From Novosphingobium sp. SG751A (lineage in GTDB: Bacteria > Pseudomonadota > Alphaproteobacteria > Sphingomonadales > Sphingomonadaceae): a DNA stretch of 64,000 bases. Shown here one piece after another: positions 41,786 to 51,183 of this stretch; the stretch's first letter is position 1, and every line of letters starts with the position of its first letter. Where the stretch lies: assembly GCF_013149295.1 (NCBI RefSeq), contig NZ_JABGCB010000016.1:57053-121052 (forward strand), written 5' to 3'. The position numbers and the translations under genes are program-made. The notes under the pieces are model-generated. The model had not been told where the DNA came from and searched no databases. It saw only the letters and a list, made by a program, of their open reading frames with translations.

Positions 41786-42745
41786 GTGCTGAGCAATGAT
41801 TGGGCCATTGAGGCACGCGGCCTCGTCAAACGATTTGACGGGTTCACCGCCGTCGATGGCGTCGATCTGTCCGTGCCGCAAGGGGCGATTTACGGTATCC
41901 TTGGCCCCAATGGCGCGGGCAAGACCACGACCTTGCGCATGTTGCAAGGCATCATCGACCCCGATTCGGGGATGCGCCGCATTCTGGGGGCCGACCGGCC
42001 GCATGATGTGGCCCATCGCATCGGATACCTGCCCGAGGAGCGCGGGCTTTACCCCACGATGAAGACCTATGAGGCGATCGCCTTCATGGGCGCGCTGCGC
42101 GGCCTGCCTCTGGCCGAGGGGCGCAGGCGGGGCAAGGCGATGATGGAAGAGCACGGCCTGTCCTATGCCATCGACCGCCAGATCCGCCAGCTTTCCAAAG
42201 GCATGGCGCAACAGGTGCAGATCCTTGGCACGCTGGTTCATAATCCCGATCTGGTGATCTTTGACGAACCTTTCTCCGGCCTCGACGCGCTCAATCAGGG
42301 CAAGCTGGAAAAGATGATCCGCGCGCTGGCCGCGGGTGGGACGACGGTGATCTTTTCCACCCATGTCATCGCCCATGCCGAAAGATTATGCGACGAAGTG
42401 GCGATCATCGCCGGGGGCCGGGTGCCTTTCGCTGGACCGGTGGACGTGGCGCGCGACCGCATCCCGGCACAGGTGCGCCTTGAAACCCGCCAGACGCAAG
42501 GGCCGTGGCGCGCCGCCTTGCCGCCCGATGCGCGCCCGGACCATAAGGCCGACCGGGGCGCCTTGTGGTCCTTCCCCCTGCCCGACAGCGGGGTCGAGCC
42601 CTTGCTGCGCGCGCTTATCGAGGGTGAGGCGGGCATTCTCTCGCTCTCCATCGAGCGCGCAGGGCTCCACGACGCCTTCGTCGCCATTGCCGGAGAGGCC
42701 GCCGCCCGCGCCCTTGGCCAATCGAGCGAAGAGGAAGCGGCATGA
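41786..42745 (+). CDS. ABC transporter ATP-binding protein (NatA-like)
   Basis: The 319-residue ATPase starts at GTG 41786 with AGGGG eight nt upstream. Walker A is GPNGAGKTT (residues 40-48), the signature is LSKGMAQQVQ and Walker B is LVIFDEPFSGLD, followed by the STHV switch histidine. A C-terminal ~90-residue extension follows, as in NatA/CcmA-type exporters (DUF4162-like). It pairs with the permease that overlaps its stop by 4 nt. Function is export of an unknown substrate, possibly sodium or a drug. Confidence 0.9.
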   Translation: MLSNDWAIEARGLVKRFDGFTAVDGVDLSVPQGAIYGILGPNGAGKTTTLRMLQGIIDPDSGMRRILGADRPHDVAHRIGYLPEERGLYPTMKTYEAIAFMGALRGLPLAEGRRRGKAMMEEHGLSYAIDRQIRQLSKGMAQQVQILGTLVHNPDLVIFDEPFSGLDALNQGKLEKMIRALAAGGTTVIFSTHVIAHAERLCDEVAIIAGGRVPFAGPVDVARDRIPAQVRLETRQTQGPWRAALPPDARPDHKADRGALWSFPLPDSGVEPLLRALIEGEAGILSLSIERAGLHDAFVAIAGEAAARALGQSSEEEAA

Positions 42746-43995
42746 TGCATCCCCCCCGCCATCAGGGTCGCCTTTCCACCCTTGCGGGCGCCTTCGTCGT
42801 CGCCCGCCGTGATTTCGTCGCCATCCTGTGGAGCCGCAGCTTCATCTTCTTTCTGCTGGGGCCTTTATTCCCGTTGTTTGTGGGGGCCATGGCGGGCAGC
42901 ATCGGAGCCCATGTAGAAAATGCCGTCGATACGCCGCAAATCGGCCTGATGATGGCGGGCGAGGATATTGATGCGATGCTGACCGCGCGCCATGCGCTTG
43001 AACCGGCGCTGCGCGATGATCTGCCCGATCTGGTGGTGGTGGCGCGGCTGCGCCCGGGCGAAAAAGCCGATCCACGCGGGGCGCTGGCGGATAAGAGCAT
43101 CAATGGCGGGAATCTCTCGGCCATCATCTCCGGCACGGCCAAGGCGCCGGTGCTGACCGGTACGCCGGGGCGTCTGGCCGCATGGCAGGGGCCGGTGGCC
43201 CTGATCGCGGCGCGCGCCACGGGCCATGGGCCGGATGTGCTGCCCGATGTGGCGCTGGCCCCCACGGCCACCTCCACCGCCGCGCAGGCGCATAATCGCG
43301 TACTGACCGCGCAGGGCGGGCAGACCTTGCTGTTCCTTTTGACCATGCTGCTGGCGGGCATGGTGCTGTCCAATCTGATGGAGGAAAAGGGCAACAAGGT
43401 CATCGAGATACTGGCCGCCGCCATCCCGATGGAATCGGTGTTTTTCGGCAAGCTCTTCGCCATGCTGGCGATCAGCTTTGTCGGGATCGGCGTCTGGGCG
43501 GTGTCGGGGGCGGCGCTCTCGATGCTGGGCTGGGTGCATATTCCCGAGCTGGTGACGCCTGCTCTGGGCTGGCCTTTGTTCATCGCGCTGGGGGTGGCCT
43601 ATTTCGCCATGGCCTATCTGGTGCTGGGCTCGATCTTTCTGGCCATCGGCTCGATGGCCAATTCAGTGCGCGAGATCCAGACGCTGAACATGCCCGTCAC
43701 GATGGGGCAGTTGATGGTGTTCTTCTTTGCCTCCTATGCGATGGCGCGCCCCGGATCGGGGATCGAGATCGCGGCGATGGTGGTGCCCTTCTCCTCGCCC
43801 TTTGCCATGCTGGCGCGCGCGGCGATGCAGGAGGGGCTGTGGCTGCATCTGGCGGCCTTGGGCTGGCAGGCTTTGTGGGTGGCGATCTTTGTGCGCGGCG
43901 GTGCGGCGCTGTTCCGCAAGCGGGTGATGAAAAGCGGGCCGCAGGGGACGGGGCAAAAGCGAGGCCTGATCGCGGCCTTGCGCGGAAAAAAGTGA
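42742..43995 (+). CDS. ABC-2 type permease (NatB-like)
   Basis: A 417-residue membrane protein with one N-terminal helix (WSRSFIFFLLGPLFPLFVG), a large extracytoplasmic domain (about residues 55-190, rich in Ala/Asp), and five to six C-terminal helices that include the ABC-2 motif NLMEEKGNKVIEILAAAIPMESVFFGKLFAML. The layout matches NatB. It overlaps the ATPase gene by 4 nt and together they make a complete exporter. Confidence 0.87.
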   Translation: MMHPPRHQGRLSTLAGAFVVARRDFVAILWSRSFIFFLLGPLFPLFVGAMAGSIGAHVENAVDTPQIGLMMAGEDIDAMLTARHALEPALRDDLPDLVVVARLRPGEKADPRGALADKSINGGNLSAIISGTAKAPVLTGTPGRLAAWQGPVALIAARATGHGPDVLPDVALAPTATSTAAQAHNRVLTAQGGQTLLFLLTMLLAGMVLSNLMEEKGNKVIEILAAAIPMESVFFGKLFAMLAISFVGIGVWAVSGAALSMLGWVHIPELVTPALGWPLFIALGVAYFAMAYLVLGSIFLAIGSMANSVREIQTLNMPVTMGQLMVFFFASYAMARPGSGIEIAAMVVPFSSPFAMLARAAMQEGLWLHLAALGWQALWVAIFVRGGAALFRKRVMKSGPQGTGQKRGLIAALRGKK

Positions 43996-44050
43996 GCGCT
44001 TGAAACTTTCTCGCTTTCCACCACGTATAAGAAGCAAAGGGAGAAATGCC

Positions 44051-44512
44051 ATGCGCCCCACCCGCCGCCAACTGATGATCGGCCTTGCCGCCGCCGCGCT
44101 GATGCCCGCGCGCGCATGGGCTGCTTTTCCGCTGACCCTGCCCGATGCCGAATGGCGCAAGCGGCTGACGCCCCAGCAATATAATGTGCTGCGCGGCAAA
44201 CAGACCGAATATCCCTTCACTTCGCCGCTGCTGAAAGAGCATCGCAAGGGCACCTTCGTCTGCGCGGCGGACAATCACCCGCTCTTCGCCTCCTTCACCA
44301 AATTCGATTCGGGCACAGGCTGGCCCAGTTTCTGGAAACCGCTCGACGGCGCGGTGGGCACCAGCACCGATCACGAACTGGGCTATGCCCGCACCGAGGT
44401 CCATTGCGCGCAATGCGGGGGCCATCTGGGCCATGTGTTCGACGATGGGCCGCGCCCCACGGGGCTGCGCTATTGCATGAACGGTGCGGCGATGAAATTC
44501 GTCCCGGCCTAG
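44051..44512 (+). CDS. msrB: Tat-exported peptide methionine-R-sulfoxide reductase
   Basis: The 153-residue protein starts at ATG 44051 (GGGAGAA upstream) with a twin-arginine signal (PTRRQLMIGLAAAALMPARAWA). The MsrB core follows: FDSGTGWPSFWKPL, EVHCAQCGGHLGHVFDDGP and the catalytic Cys142 in GLRYCMNG. The second zinc Cys pair (C119, C122) is present. The first reads C71-A-A-D74, so one of the four usual zinc cysteines is replaced. It should repair oxidised methionine outside the cytoplasm. The start lies 55 nt after the ABC permease; the 3' end overlaps the convergent GT-C gene by 4 nt. Confidence 0.9.
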   Translation: MRPTRRQLMIGLAAAALMPARAWAAFPLTLPDAEWRKRLTPQQYNVLRGKQTEYPFTSPLLKEHRKGTFVCAADNHPLFASFTKFDSGTGWPSFWKPLDGAVGTSTDHELGYARTEVHCAQCGGHLGHVFDDGPRPTGLRYCMNGAAMKFVPA

Positions 44513-46221
44513 AGAACCCGCCAGACCTGCAAGCCATCGCCCCGCGCCGCCGCCGGCACCAGCCATGACGGCACCCGCCCCGCCAGCAATTGCGCCGCCA
44601 GCCCCTGTGGAGCCTCGCGCGCATAGATCTGCGGCTCGCCCAGATCGGGGCAGAGCGCGACATAAGCGATATGATTGGCCCGGATGATGCCGCGCGCCTG
44701 ATCGGGCGCGGCGACAAAGGCGGCAATCACATCATGCATCCCGCGCGCGCCGCGATGATGGCCGGTGGCCAGCACGCTGTCCCGGCTGCCCAAGAGCAGG
44801 TCCGGCCCGATGTCGAGCGGGGCCAGAATGGTCCCCTGCGGCAAGGCGTTCAGCACGGCGGCATGGCGCCGCGCCTCGCAGGCCGAAACGCGCTGCGCCG
44901 ATGGAGCCGCAGGGCCTGACACCTTATGCGGCACCATGCCCCAGACCGTGATCGGCGCGGATGGCACCATGGCCGCGACAATCCCCAAAACCGCGATCGG
45001 CCGCCCCCGCCGCGCCGCACTCAACCATTCTCCCACCAGCCAGGCCAGCGGCACCGCCGCAAAGGCCCCCGCCACAGCCCCGGCCCGCGTCACCAGCAAG
45101 GCCACGCCCAGCGCCCCGCCAAGGAGCAGCGTATATTCCTGCCACCATACGCGCTCCTCGCCCGCGCTGCGCCGGATCAGTTGCACGCAGGCGAAAAGCG
45201 CGAAGAGCGGCGGCACCACGGTCTGTAAAGCGGTCGCCCAATCCTGCCGCCATACCGGCAGCCCCTCGGCCACCTGCTGATACCACAGGCGCTGGACCAG
45301 CGGGTCGAGCATGTTGAAACTGCCCCCCCGGCATTGCGGGGCAAGGCCGAAATAGAGCGCCAAAGCGCCCGCGCCCGTGACGGCAAAGCCCATCAGCGCC
45401 GGGCCGCGCCACACACGCAAAACCACCGCAGCCCAGACGAACATGGCCAGATGCACCGGCGCAATCGCATCGCAATGCTGCGCCCAGTCGCCCCAGCGCG
45501 TGACCGCGAAGCAAGCCAGCGACGCGCCCGCCAGCCCGGTGGCGAAATGCGCCAGCCAATATTTCGTCTCGCCAGCGCGCAGCCAGCGCCACGCGCCCAG
45601 CGCGCCAAACACCACCGTCAGCGGCAATCCCTCAAGGCTGATCGACAGGCCGATGGCCAGCGCCGCGCCCGAAATCCATCCGCCGATCCGCGCATGGCGC
45701 GTCATCAGCCCTTGCAGCGCCAGCATCGCGGCGGCCACCTGCCAGCCATGATGGTCGATCCGCATGGGCCTGATCTGCGTCACCACCGGCACCGACATGG
45801 CCAGCGTCAGGCAAGAGAGCGTCGCGGCTTCCGCCCCCAGCCTTTCCCACGCCACCCGCGCCACCAGCACCAGCACCACAGCCAAAGTCACCATCGGCAC
45901 GATCAAAAGCGCCGCCATTTCCGCGCCCACCCCGCCCAGCAGGGGTCGCAAGGCCAGCACCACCATCGCCAGCGGCACATCGACAAGGCGCGACCAATGC
46001 ATCGCCACCCCGCCATGGGCCGGGTCGATCCGGTGCTGGGTAACGTCAAACCAGCCTTGTCCGCCCAGCCAATCGCGCAATTCGACCAGCCGCAACGCAT
46101 CGTCAGGATCGGGGAAACGCCCCGCCGCAATTGCCCCTGCATTGGTCAGCAGCAGCAGCAAAACCACCAGCCCGTAGGCCAGCGCCGCCCGTTTCAGGAA
46201 ATCGCGAATATCGCCCCTCAT
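44509..46221 (-). CDS. Polytopic membrane protein, GT-C glycosyltransferase-like
   Basis: A 570-residue protein starting at ATG 46221, overlapping the gtrA-like stop (ATGA); the longer open frame upstream is a shadow of gtrA. About ten to twelve hydrophobic helices follow an early acidic loop, AAGRFPDPDDALRLVELRDW, and QGWFDVTQHRIDPAHGGVAMHWSRLVDVPLA. Acidic residues in the first extracytoplasmic loop are the hallmark of lipid-linked-sugar GT-C enzymes. The C-terminal ~130 residues form a soluble domain. It is the third gene of the operon FAD-enzyme - gtrA - this gene, consistent with transfer of a flipped polyprenyl-linked sugar. I do not recognise a named family. Confidence 0.65.
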   Translation of the reverse strand: MRGDIRDFLKRAALAYGLVVLLLLLTNAGAIAAGRFPDPDDALRLVELRDWLGGQGWFDVTQHRIDPAHGGVAMHWSRLVDVPLAMVVLALRPLLGGVGAEMAALLIVPMVTLAVVLVLVARVAWERLGAEAATLSCLTLAMSVPVVTQIRPMRIDHHGWQVAAAMLALQGLMTRHARIGGWISGAALAIGLSISLEGLPLTVVFGALGAWRWLRAGETKYWLAHFATGLAGASLACFAVTRWGDWAQHCDAIAPVHLAMFVWAAVVLRVWRGPALMGFAVTGAGALALYFGLAPQCRGGSFNMLDPLVQRLWYQQVAEGLPVWRQDWATALQTVVPPLFALFACVQLIRRSAGEERVWWQEYTLLLGGALGVALLVTRAGAVAGAFAAVPLAWLVGEWLSAARRGRPIAVLGIVAAMVPSAPITVWGMVPHKVSGPAAPSAQRVSACEARRHAAVLNALPQGTILAPLDIGPDLLLGSRDSVLATGHHRGARGMHDVIAAFVAAPDQARGIIRANHIAYVALCPDLGEPQIYAREAPQGLAAQLLAGRVPSWLVPAAARGDGLQVWRVL

Positions 46222-46628
46222 GCCGCCGCCAACCGGGGTTTGAAGATCACCAGCGAACGCAGCAGCCATGTGGCGATAAAACTGACGCCCACCGCCACGA
46301 TTTTGGCGAGGCGCGGATCGAACCCGGCCCTTGCGCCGATCCCGACAATCCCCACCGTCAAGCCCAGCCCGACCAGCGCCGAGCCCACAAAAAGCAGCTT
46401 TTGCACCCAGCGCGCCGGGCCATCCGCCACCGCAAACACCGCCCGCGCGCAAAGGCACCAATGCACCGCCACCCCCAGCCCATAGGCCAGCGCCGAGGCT
46501 GGAGCCGCCATCACGCCAAGATGCAGCAGCAGCATAAAACTGCCCATATCCGCCCCCAGCGCCACCACGCTGACCCCCAGATAGCGCAGCGCCCGCGCCC
46601 CCAAGAGGACAGGAATCAGGTCACGCAT
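46218..46628 (-). CDS. GtrA-family flippase-like membrane protein
   Basis: A 136-residue protein with four membrane helices and the GtrA pattern: ARALRYLGVSVVALGADMGSFMLL at the start, VHWCLCARAVFA in the middle and ATWLLRSLVIFKP at the end. GtrA proteins are thought to flip undecaprenyl-phosphate-linked glucose. It is coupled to both neighbours: its start overlaps the FAD-enzyme stop and its stop overlaps the GT-C start. A second, different GtrA gene is at 51409. Confidence 0.85.
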   Translation of the reverse strand: MRDLIPVLLGARALRYLGVSVVALGADMGSFMLLLHLGVMAAPASALAYGLGVAVHWCLCARAVFAVADGPARWVQKLLFVGSALVGLGLTVGIVGIGARAGFDPRLAKIVAVGVSFIATWLLRSLVIFKPRLAAA

Positions 46629-48166
46629 CAGGCCGCACGTTGCCTGTCATCGGCCAGCCTTTGCGGCACATCGCGGACCGAGGCCAGCGCGGCGGCCTGA
46701 TCGGGGGTCGGGGCCACGCTGGTCTGCGCGCCTTCATCGCCCGCTTCGTGATATTCGGCATCCTCATTCACGCGCCAGATGTCATAGACCCGCGCGCCCG
46801 CCTTGATATTTTCCACTGTCAGCATCGCGGTCATCATCGCGTGATCCTGATTGTTGTATCTGTGCATGCCGTTGCGCCCCACCATATGCAGCGTGGGGAA
46901 GCGCGCCTCAAGATCAGCGCGCATGGCGGACACATGCTCGGCATAAGTCTCGTCATAGACCGGATAGGCCTTTTCCTGACGCACGACCGCGCCGCCGATC
47001 ACCTGATCCGCGCGGACAAGGCCAAGGATCTCCATTTCGCGCGTGGCAAGGGCGATCAGATCCTCATCGCTTTGCGACCACAGGCCATCGCCTTCAAAAC
47101 AGAAATATTCCAGGCCCACGCAGGCCACCCCGGCATCGGGCACCATTTCTGGCGACCAGCTGCGGAAATTCTGGATGCGACCGACCTGAACCTTGGAATC
47201 ATGGATATAGATCCAGTTGTCCGGAAACAGATCGTCCGACCGGATCTTCAGCGCCACGGTCAGGAAGTCGCGATATTTCAGCTCCATTGCCTCAGGCAGG
47301 CTGACAGGCAGAGGATGGATGCGCCCGGCCAGTTCGCGCATCGGCGCGCTAGAAATGACATGGGCGGCATGGATCACCGTTTCGCCCTCGCCGTGGCCGG
47401 CCGAAACGCGCCATCGCCCGTCGGCGCCTTGCGAAAGCTGTTTGAGGCTATGCCCCATCAACACCTGCCCGTTCCCGCTGGCGATCACATGGTCGCGCGC
47501 GGCCTCCCACATCATGCCCGGCCCAAGGCGGGGATAGCGGAAGCTTTCCAGCAGCGTCTTGGTCGCCATCCCGTCATTGGGGCGCCGGTTCAGGCCAAGG
47601 CTGCGCTTCAGCCCATCGACCACCGCCCCCCAGAGCGACAGCCCCTTGATCCGCTGGGCCGCCCAATCCGCGCTCATCTCGTCGCAGGGCATGCCCCAGA
47701 CCTTTTCGGTATAGGTCTTGAAGAAGATCGAGAACAGCTTCTGCCCGAACTGGTTGACGGTCCAGTCCTCAAAGGATTTGACACTCTTGCGCGGAAACAC
47801 CTGCGCCCGCGCGAAGCTGGCCATGCAGGCCGCGCTGCGCCAGAGGCCCAGATTGCGCAAAGCCTCAAACGCGCGCAGCGGATAGGAGTAGAATTTGCCC
47901 TCGTAATAGATCCGGCTCATGCGCGGGCGCTGGATAAAGTCATCAGGCAGGATCTCGTTCCACAGATCGACCACCGCCTGCGATTTCGAAAAGAACCGGT
48001 GGCCGCCGATGTCGAAGCGATAGCCTTCATGCTCGACCGTGCGCGAAATGCCGCCGACATAGCGCTCATCCTTTTCGATGACCGCCACGCGAAACCCCGC
48101 CTTGGTGAGCAGATAGGCAGAGGTCAGCCCGGCCGGACCTGCGCCGATGATCGCCACATCGACCAT
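46628..48166 (-). CDS. FAD-dependent oxidoreductase, UDP-galactopyranose-mutase/protoporphyrinogen-oxidase-like
   Basis: A ~512-residue flavoprotein whose start I place at ATG 48166 (AAGGG just upstream), because VDVAIIGAGPAGLTSAYLL is the dinucleotide-binding motif normally found at the very N-terminus. In-frame starts at 48211 and beyond would add non-conserved residues. GISRTVEHEGYRFDIGGHRFFSKS and TEKVWGMPCDEMSADWAAQRIKGLS are typical of the Glf/HemY-like enzymes in polysaccharide loci. The C-terminal FPTLHMVGRNGMHRYNNQDHAMMTA is the FAD-closing motif. It may interconvert sugar nucleotides or lipid-linked sugars; the exact reaction is not clear. Confidence 0.78.
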   Translation of the reverse strand: MVDVAIIGAGPAGLTSAYLLTKAGFRVAVIEKDERYVGGISRTVEHEGYRFDIGGHRFFSKSQAVVDLWNEILPDDFIQRPRMSRIYYEGKFYSYPLRAFEALRNLGLWRSAACMASFARAQVFPRKSVKSFEDWTVNQFGQKLFSIFFKTYTEKVWGMPCDEMSADWAAQRIKGLSLWGAVVDGLKRSLGLNRRPNDGMATKTLLESFRYPRLGPGMMWEAARDHVIASGNGQVLMGHSLKQLSQGADGRWRVSAGHGEGETVIHAAHVISSAPMRELAGRIHPLPVSLPEAMELKYRDFLTVALKIRSDDLFPDNWIYIHDSKVQVGRIQNFRSWSPEMVPDAGVACVGLEYFCFEGDGLWSQSDEDLIALATREMEILGLVRADQVIGGAVVRQEKAYPVYDETYAEHVSAMRADLEARFPTLHMVGRNGMHRYNNQDHAMMTAMLTVENIKAGARVYDIWRVNEDAEYHEAGDEGAQTSVAPTPDQAAALASVRDVPQRLADDRQRAA

Positions 48167-48384
48167 CGCGCCCTTGCCAGTCCCACCCGTTTCAAGGCCG
48201 CCCAAAACCATCTGATTCCCCAATTTCCGTCCTCTTTCGGGGTGAAGGAAAATGGGAAACATTTCGTTAAGCAGCCCCTTGGACCCACGCAAATATGCCT
48301 AATTCCGCCGCCGCAAGCGACCGCTGGCCATTTGCCCCGCGCTGGGGCAGGATGGGGTCGGTTGGGTAATATAGGGCGGGTCGG

Positions 48385-50085
48385 ATGGGGAATGATGCCG
48401 CGCCGGGGGGCCGATGGCTGCCGGTGTTGATGGTTGGGTGGGCGCTGGTGGTGGCGGGCCTGTGGCTGGCCGCGCCGCCCGCGCATCCCGAAATCACCGT
48501 GTTCTATCGCAAGCTGCAGGATCAATGGCTGCTGCTGGCGATGCTCTGGGCATGGGCCGGGGCGGGACTGGCAGTGTGGCGCGGGCCGATCGCAAAGCCG
48601 TGGCGGATCGGCGCGCGCGGGGTCTGGGCATTGGCGGCGCTGGCCGCGCTGACGGCGGCGGCGGGGCATTATATGGTGCTGTCGGGCTATGACCTGAGCC
48701 GCGATGAGCAGATGGTCAGTTTCGATGCTGCGATCTATCGCGCGGGGCGACTGGCATGGCCGGTGCCGGTGGAATGGCGGGGCGATATCCCCGCGCTCAA
48801 CACTTTGTTCATGATGCCGCTGGCGCGGCCTGCGGCATGGGTTTCGACCTATCTGCCGGGCAATGCGATGCTGGAGGCGCTGCTGGGCCCGATCAAGACG
48901 CCGCTGTTGATGGCGGTCTCGGTGCTGGCGCTCTGGCGCGTGGGGCGACGGTTGCTGGGGCCGGATCAGGACGCGCTGGCGGTCATGATGGCGCTGTTCC
49001 TGCTTTCGGGTCAGGTGCTGTTTTCGGCCATGAGCCGCTTTGCCATGCCCGCCCATCTGGCCTTCAATCTGGTCTGGCTGTGGCTGTTCCTGCGCGACAC
49101 GCGGCGCTGTGATCTGGCGGCGCTGGCGGTGGGCTTTGTCGCCACGGGGCTGCACCAACCGCTGTTTCATCCGATGTTCGTGGCGCCATGGCTGGCGCTC
49201 CTGCTGTGGGAGCGGCGCTGGGGGCGGCTTGCACTGTTTGTCGGGGGCTATCTGGCGGCGGGCCTGTTCTGGCTGTGGTGGCCGCATATTACGCTCGATG
49301 CGGTGCGCGGGCCGGATTCGGTGCTGGTCGAGGCCGGCAGCGATTATGTTTCGCGCCTGATGGAAACGCTGGCGCAGAACAGCGACAATGGCACGCTGAT
49401 GGCGGCCAATCTGCTGCGCATGGCGGCTTGGACACATCCCGCGCTCTGGGTGCTGGCGGCTATCGGCGCATGGGCTGGGCGGCGCGACGGGCGGGTGCTG
49501 GCGCTGCTGGGCGGGGCGGTGATCGTGGTCGCGGTGATGGGGCTGATCCTGCCCTATCAGGGCCATGGCTTTGGCTATCGCTATCTGCACCCCATGCTGG
49601 GCAATGTGGCGCTGCTGGGCGCGCTGGGCTGGCAAAGTCTGGGGACGGCGTGGCGTGACCGGCTGCGCGGGGGGTTGGTGGCCCTGTCGGCGCTGACGCT
49701 GCTGGTGCTGATCCCGATGCAGGGCTGGTTTGCCCATCGCCTTTATGGCGCCTTTGCCGATGCCAGCGCGAAGATCGACGCGGTCCATGCCGATTACATC
49801 ATCATCGGCAATTATGACGCGCCGCTCGCGCTCGATCTGGGGATCAACCGGCCCGATCTGTCAAACCGCCCGCTGCGGCTGATCGAATATGGCTATGACG
49901 ATCTGGAAGAGATGGCCCCGCGCCTTTGCGCCCATGGCGAGACGGTGGCCCTGCCCGCGCGCAGCTTCTATTTCGGCATCGGCCGCGCTCTCAACATGAT
50001 GCCCGGTCGCACCACGGAGCGTCGCCGCGCATGGCACACGCAGGAATTCACCGATGCCGGGTGCAAGGTGGTCAGCCTGCCATAA
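48385..50085 (+). CDS. Polytopic membrane protein, GT39/PMT-like GT-C
   Basis: A 566-residue protein with roughly eleven helices. The first large extracytoplasmic loop contains YDLSRDEQMVSFDAAIYRAGRLAWP, the DE motif expected in ArnT/PMT-type transferases. A soluble C-terminal part (residues ~465-566) follows. It is divergent from the flavoprotein-gtrA-GT-C operon and differs clearly from the GT-C at 44509. Probable role: transfer of a sugar from a polyprenyl carrier outside the cytoplasm. Its 3' end overlaps the convergent GT4 gene by 14 nt. Confidence 0.65.
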   Translation: MGNDAAPGGRWLPVLMVGWALVVAGLWLAAPPAHPEITVFYRKLQDQWLLLAMLWAWAGAGLAVWRGPIAKPWRIGARGVWALAALAALTAAAGHYMVLSGYDLSRDEQMVSFDAAIYRAGRLAWPVPVEWRGDIPALNTLFMMPLARPAAWVSTYLPGNAMLEALLGPIKTPLLMAVSVLALWRVGRRLLGPDQDALAVMMALFLLSGQVLFSAMSRFAMPAHLAFNLVWLWLFLRDTRRCDLAALAVGFVATGLHQPLFHPMFVAPWLALLLWERRWGRLALFVGGYLAAGLFWLWWPHITLDAVRGPDSVLVEAGSDYVSRLMETLAQNSDNGTLMAANLLRMAAWTHPALWVLAAIGAWAGRRDGRVLALLGGAVIVVAVMGLILPYQGHGFGYRYLHPMLGNVALLGALGWQSLGTAWRDRLRGGLVALSALTLLVLIPMQGWFAHRLYGAFADASAKIDAVHADYIIIGNYDAPLALDLGINRPDLSNRPLRLIEYGYDDLEEMAPRLCAHGETVALPARSFYFGIGRALNMMPGRTTERRRAWHTQEFTDAGCKVVSLP

Positions 50086-51163
50086 GCCTCATGATCGCGC
50101 GCGCCATCGCCGCCCATGAATAGCGCTCGGCCGCCCATGCCGCCATTTGCGCGCGTTCGGGCAAGGTAAGGCCGGGCGCATCCAGCATCGCGGCCATGCG
50201 CGCCGCGCTGCCGTCAGGATCGCCCAGATCGACCGCAACCCCGCGCAGGAATTGCCCCGCCTCCGGGTCGGCCAGATGCGTGGGCGCACCGCAGATCACC
50301 GGCAGACCGCAAGCCATCGCCTCCTGAATCACCAGCGGATAGCCCTCGCCCACGCTGGGCAGCAGCAGGCAATCGGCGCTGCGATAAAGCGCGGCCAATT
50401 GCGCAGGGCTTTGCGGCCCCAGATCATGGACATTGGCCAGCCCCCATGAAGATGGCTGGATCGGTCCGGCGCCTGCCAGCATAAAGCTGATGTCCGGGCG
50501 CATCGCCGCCACCGCGCGCAGGATCGAGAGGCCCTTCTTTTCCACAAAGCGGCCCACGAACAGCACCCGCCTTTTGCCTTCGGGCAGGCCCTGCGCCGCC
50601 GCGCCAAGGCGCGAAAAGACCTCGCCATCCACTCCGTTGAACAGCAACGCATAATCGCGCCGCGCCGGATCGCCCAGCAAATCGCGCCGCACCGTGTCCG
50701 AAATGAACACCACCCGGTCCGCCGCGCGCAGCATCGGGCGGGTCACCACCGCATTGGCCAGCGCCATCACCCCCCGCATCACGCGCGAGGCAAAGGGAAT
50801 GCCCGCAATATGCTGGATCAGCACGGTGCGGCGCCCGCGCAACTTGGCCATCACCATCGCCAGTATCGAAGTCACATAAAGCGCATCATGCACCACCACC
50901 GCATCGGAGCGCCCCACCGCGCGCCACAGCGCCGCCATAGCCCCCGGCCCCGGAATCGGCATGGGCAGGCCCGTCAGCTTCTCCGTGGGGTTTGCGCAGG
51001 CCAGAGAAAGAGCGGGAATATCCGCAGGCGGCGCATCCTGCGCGCTGGCCGCCCATGTCACACCCGCCCCCTGCGCCGCCATCTGCCGCGACAGATGCCC
51101 CGCCACGCGCTCTATCCCGCCAAGGTGGCTTTCGAAAAAATGGCTGACCATGAGGATGTGCAT
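50072..51163 (-). CDS. Family 4 glycosyltransferase (GT-B fold)
   Basis: The 363-residue protein has the GT4 plan. The N-terminal MHILMVSHFFESHLGGIERVAGHLSRQM carries the glycine-rich GGIERV acceptor region. The C-terminal domain has RVLFVGRFVEKKGLSILRAVA and the E-x7-E motif GEGYPLVIQEAMACGLPV. It transfers a sugar from a nucleotide donor in the cytoplasm. It sits downstream of repeat copy D on the minus strand, after the GT2-methyltransferase-GtrA operon. Confidence 0.9.
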   Translation of the reverse strand: MHILMVSHFFESHLGGIERVAGHLSRQMAAQGAGVTWAASAQDAPPADIPALSLACANPTEKLTGLPMPIPGPGAMAALWRAVGRSDAVVVHDALYVTSILAMVMAKLRGRRTVLIQHIAGIPFASRVMRGVMALANAVVTRPMLRAADRVVFISDTVRRDLLGDPARRDYALLFNGVDGEVFSRLGAAAQGLPEGKRRVLFVGRFVEKKGLSILRAVAAMRPDISFMLAGAGPIQPSSWGLANVHDLGPQSPAQLAALYRSADCLLLPSVGEGYPLVIQEAMACGLPVICGAPTHLADPEAGQFLRGVAVDLGDPDGSAARMAAMLDAPGLTLPERAQMAAWAAERYSWAAMARAIMRLMAG

Positions 51164-51183
51164 ATGTGGGCTTTAATCGGTTT

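Noticed and set aside
48124..49788. A 554-codon minus-strand open frame covering the GT-C gene
   Set aside because: Translation is rich in His/Gln/Arg/Pro without domain character and would overlap two well-supported genes.
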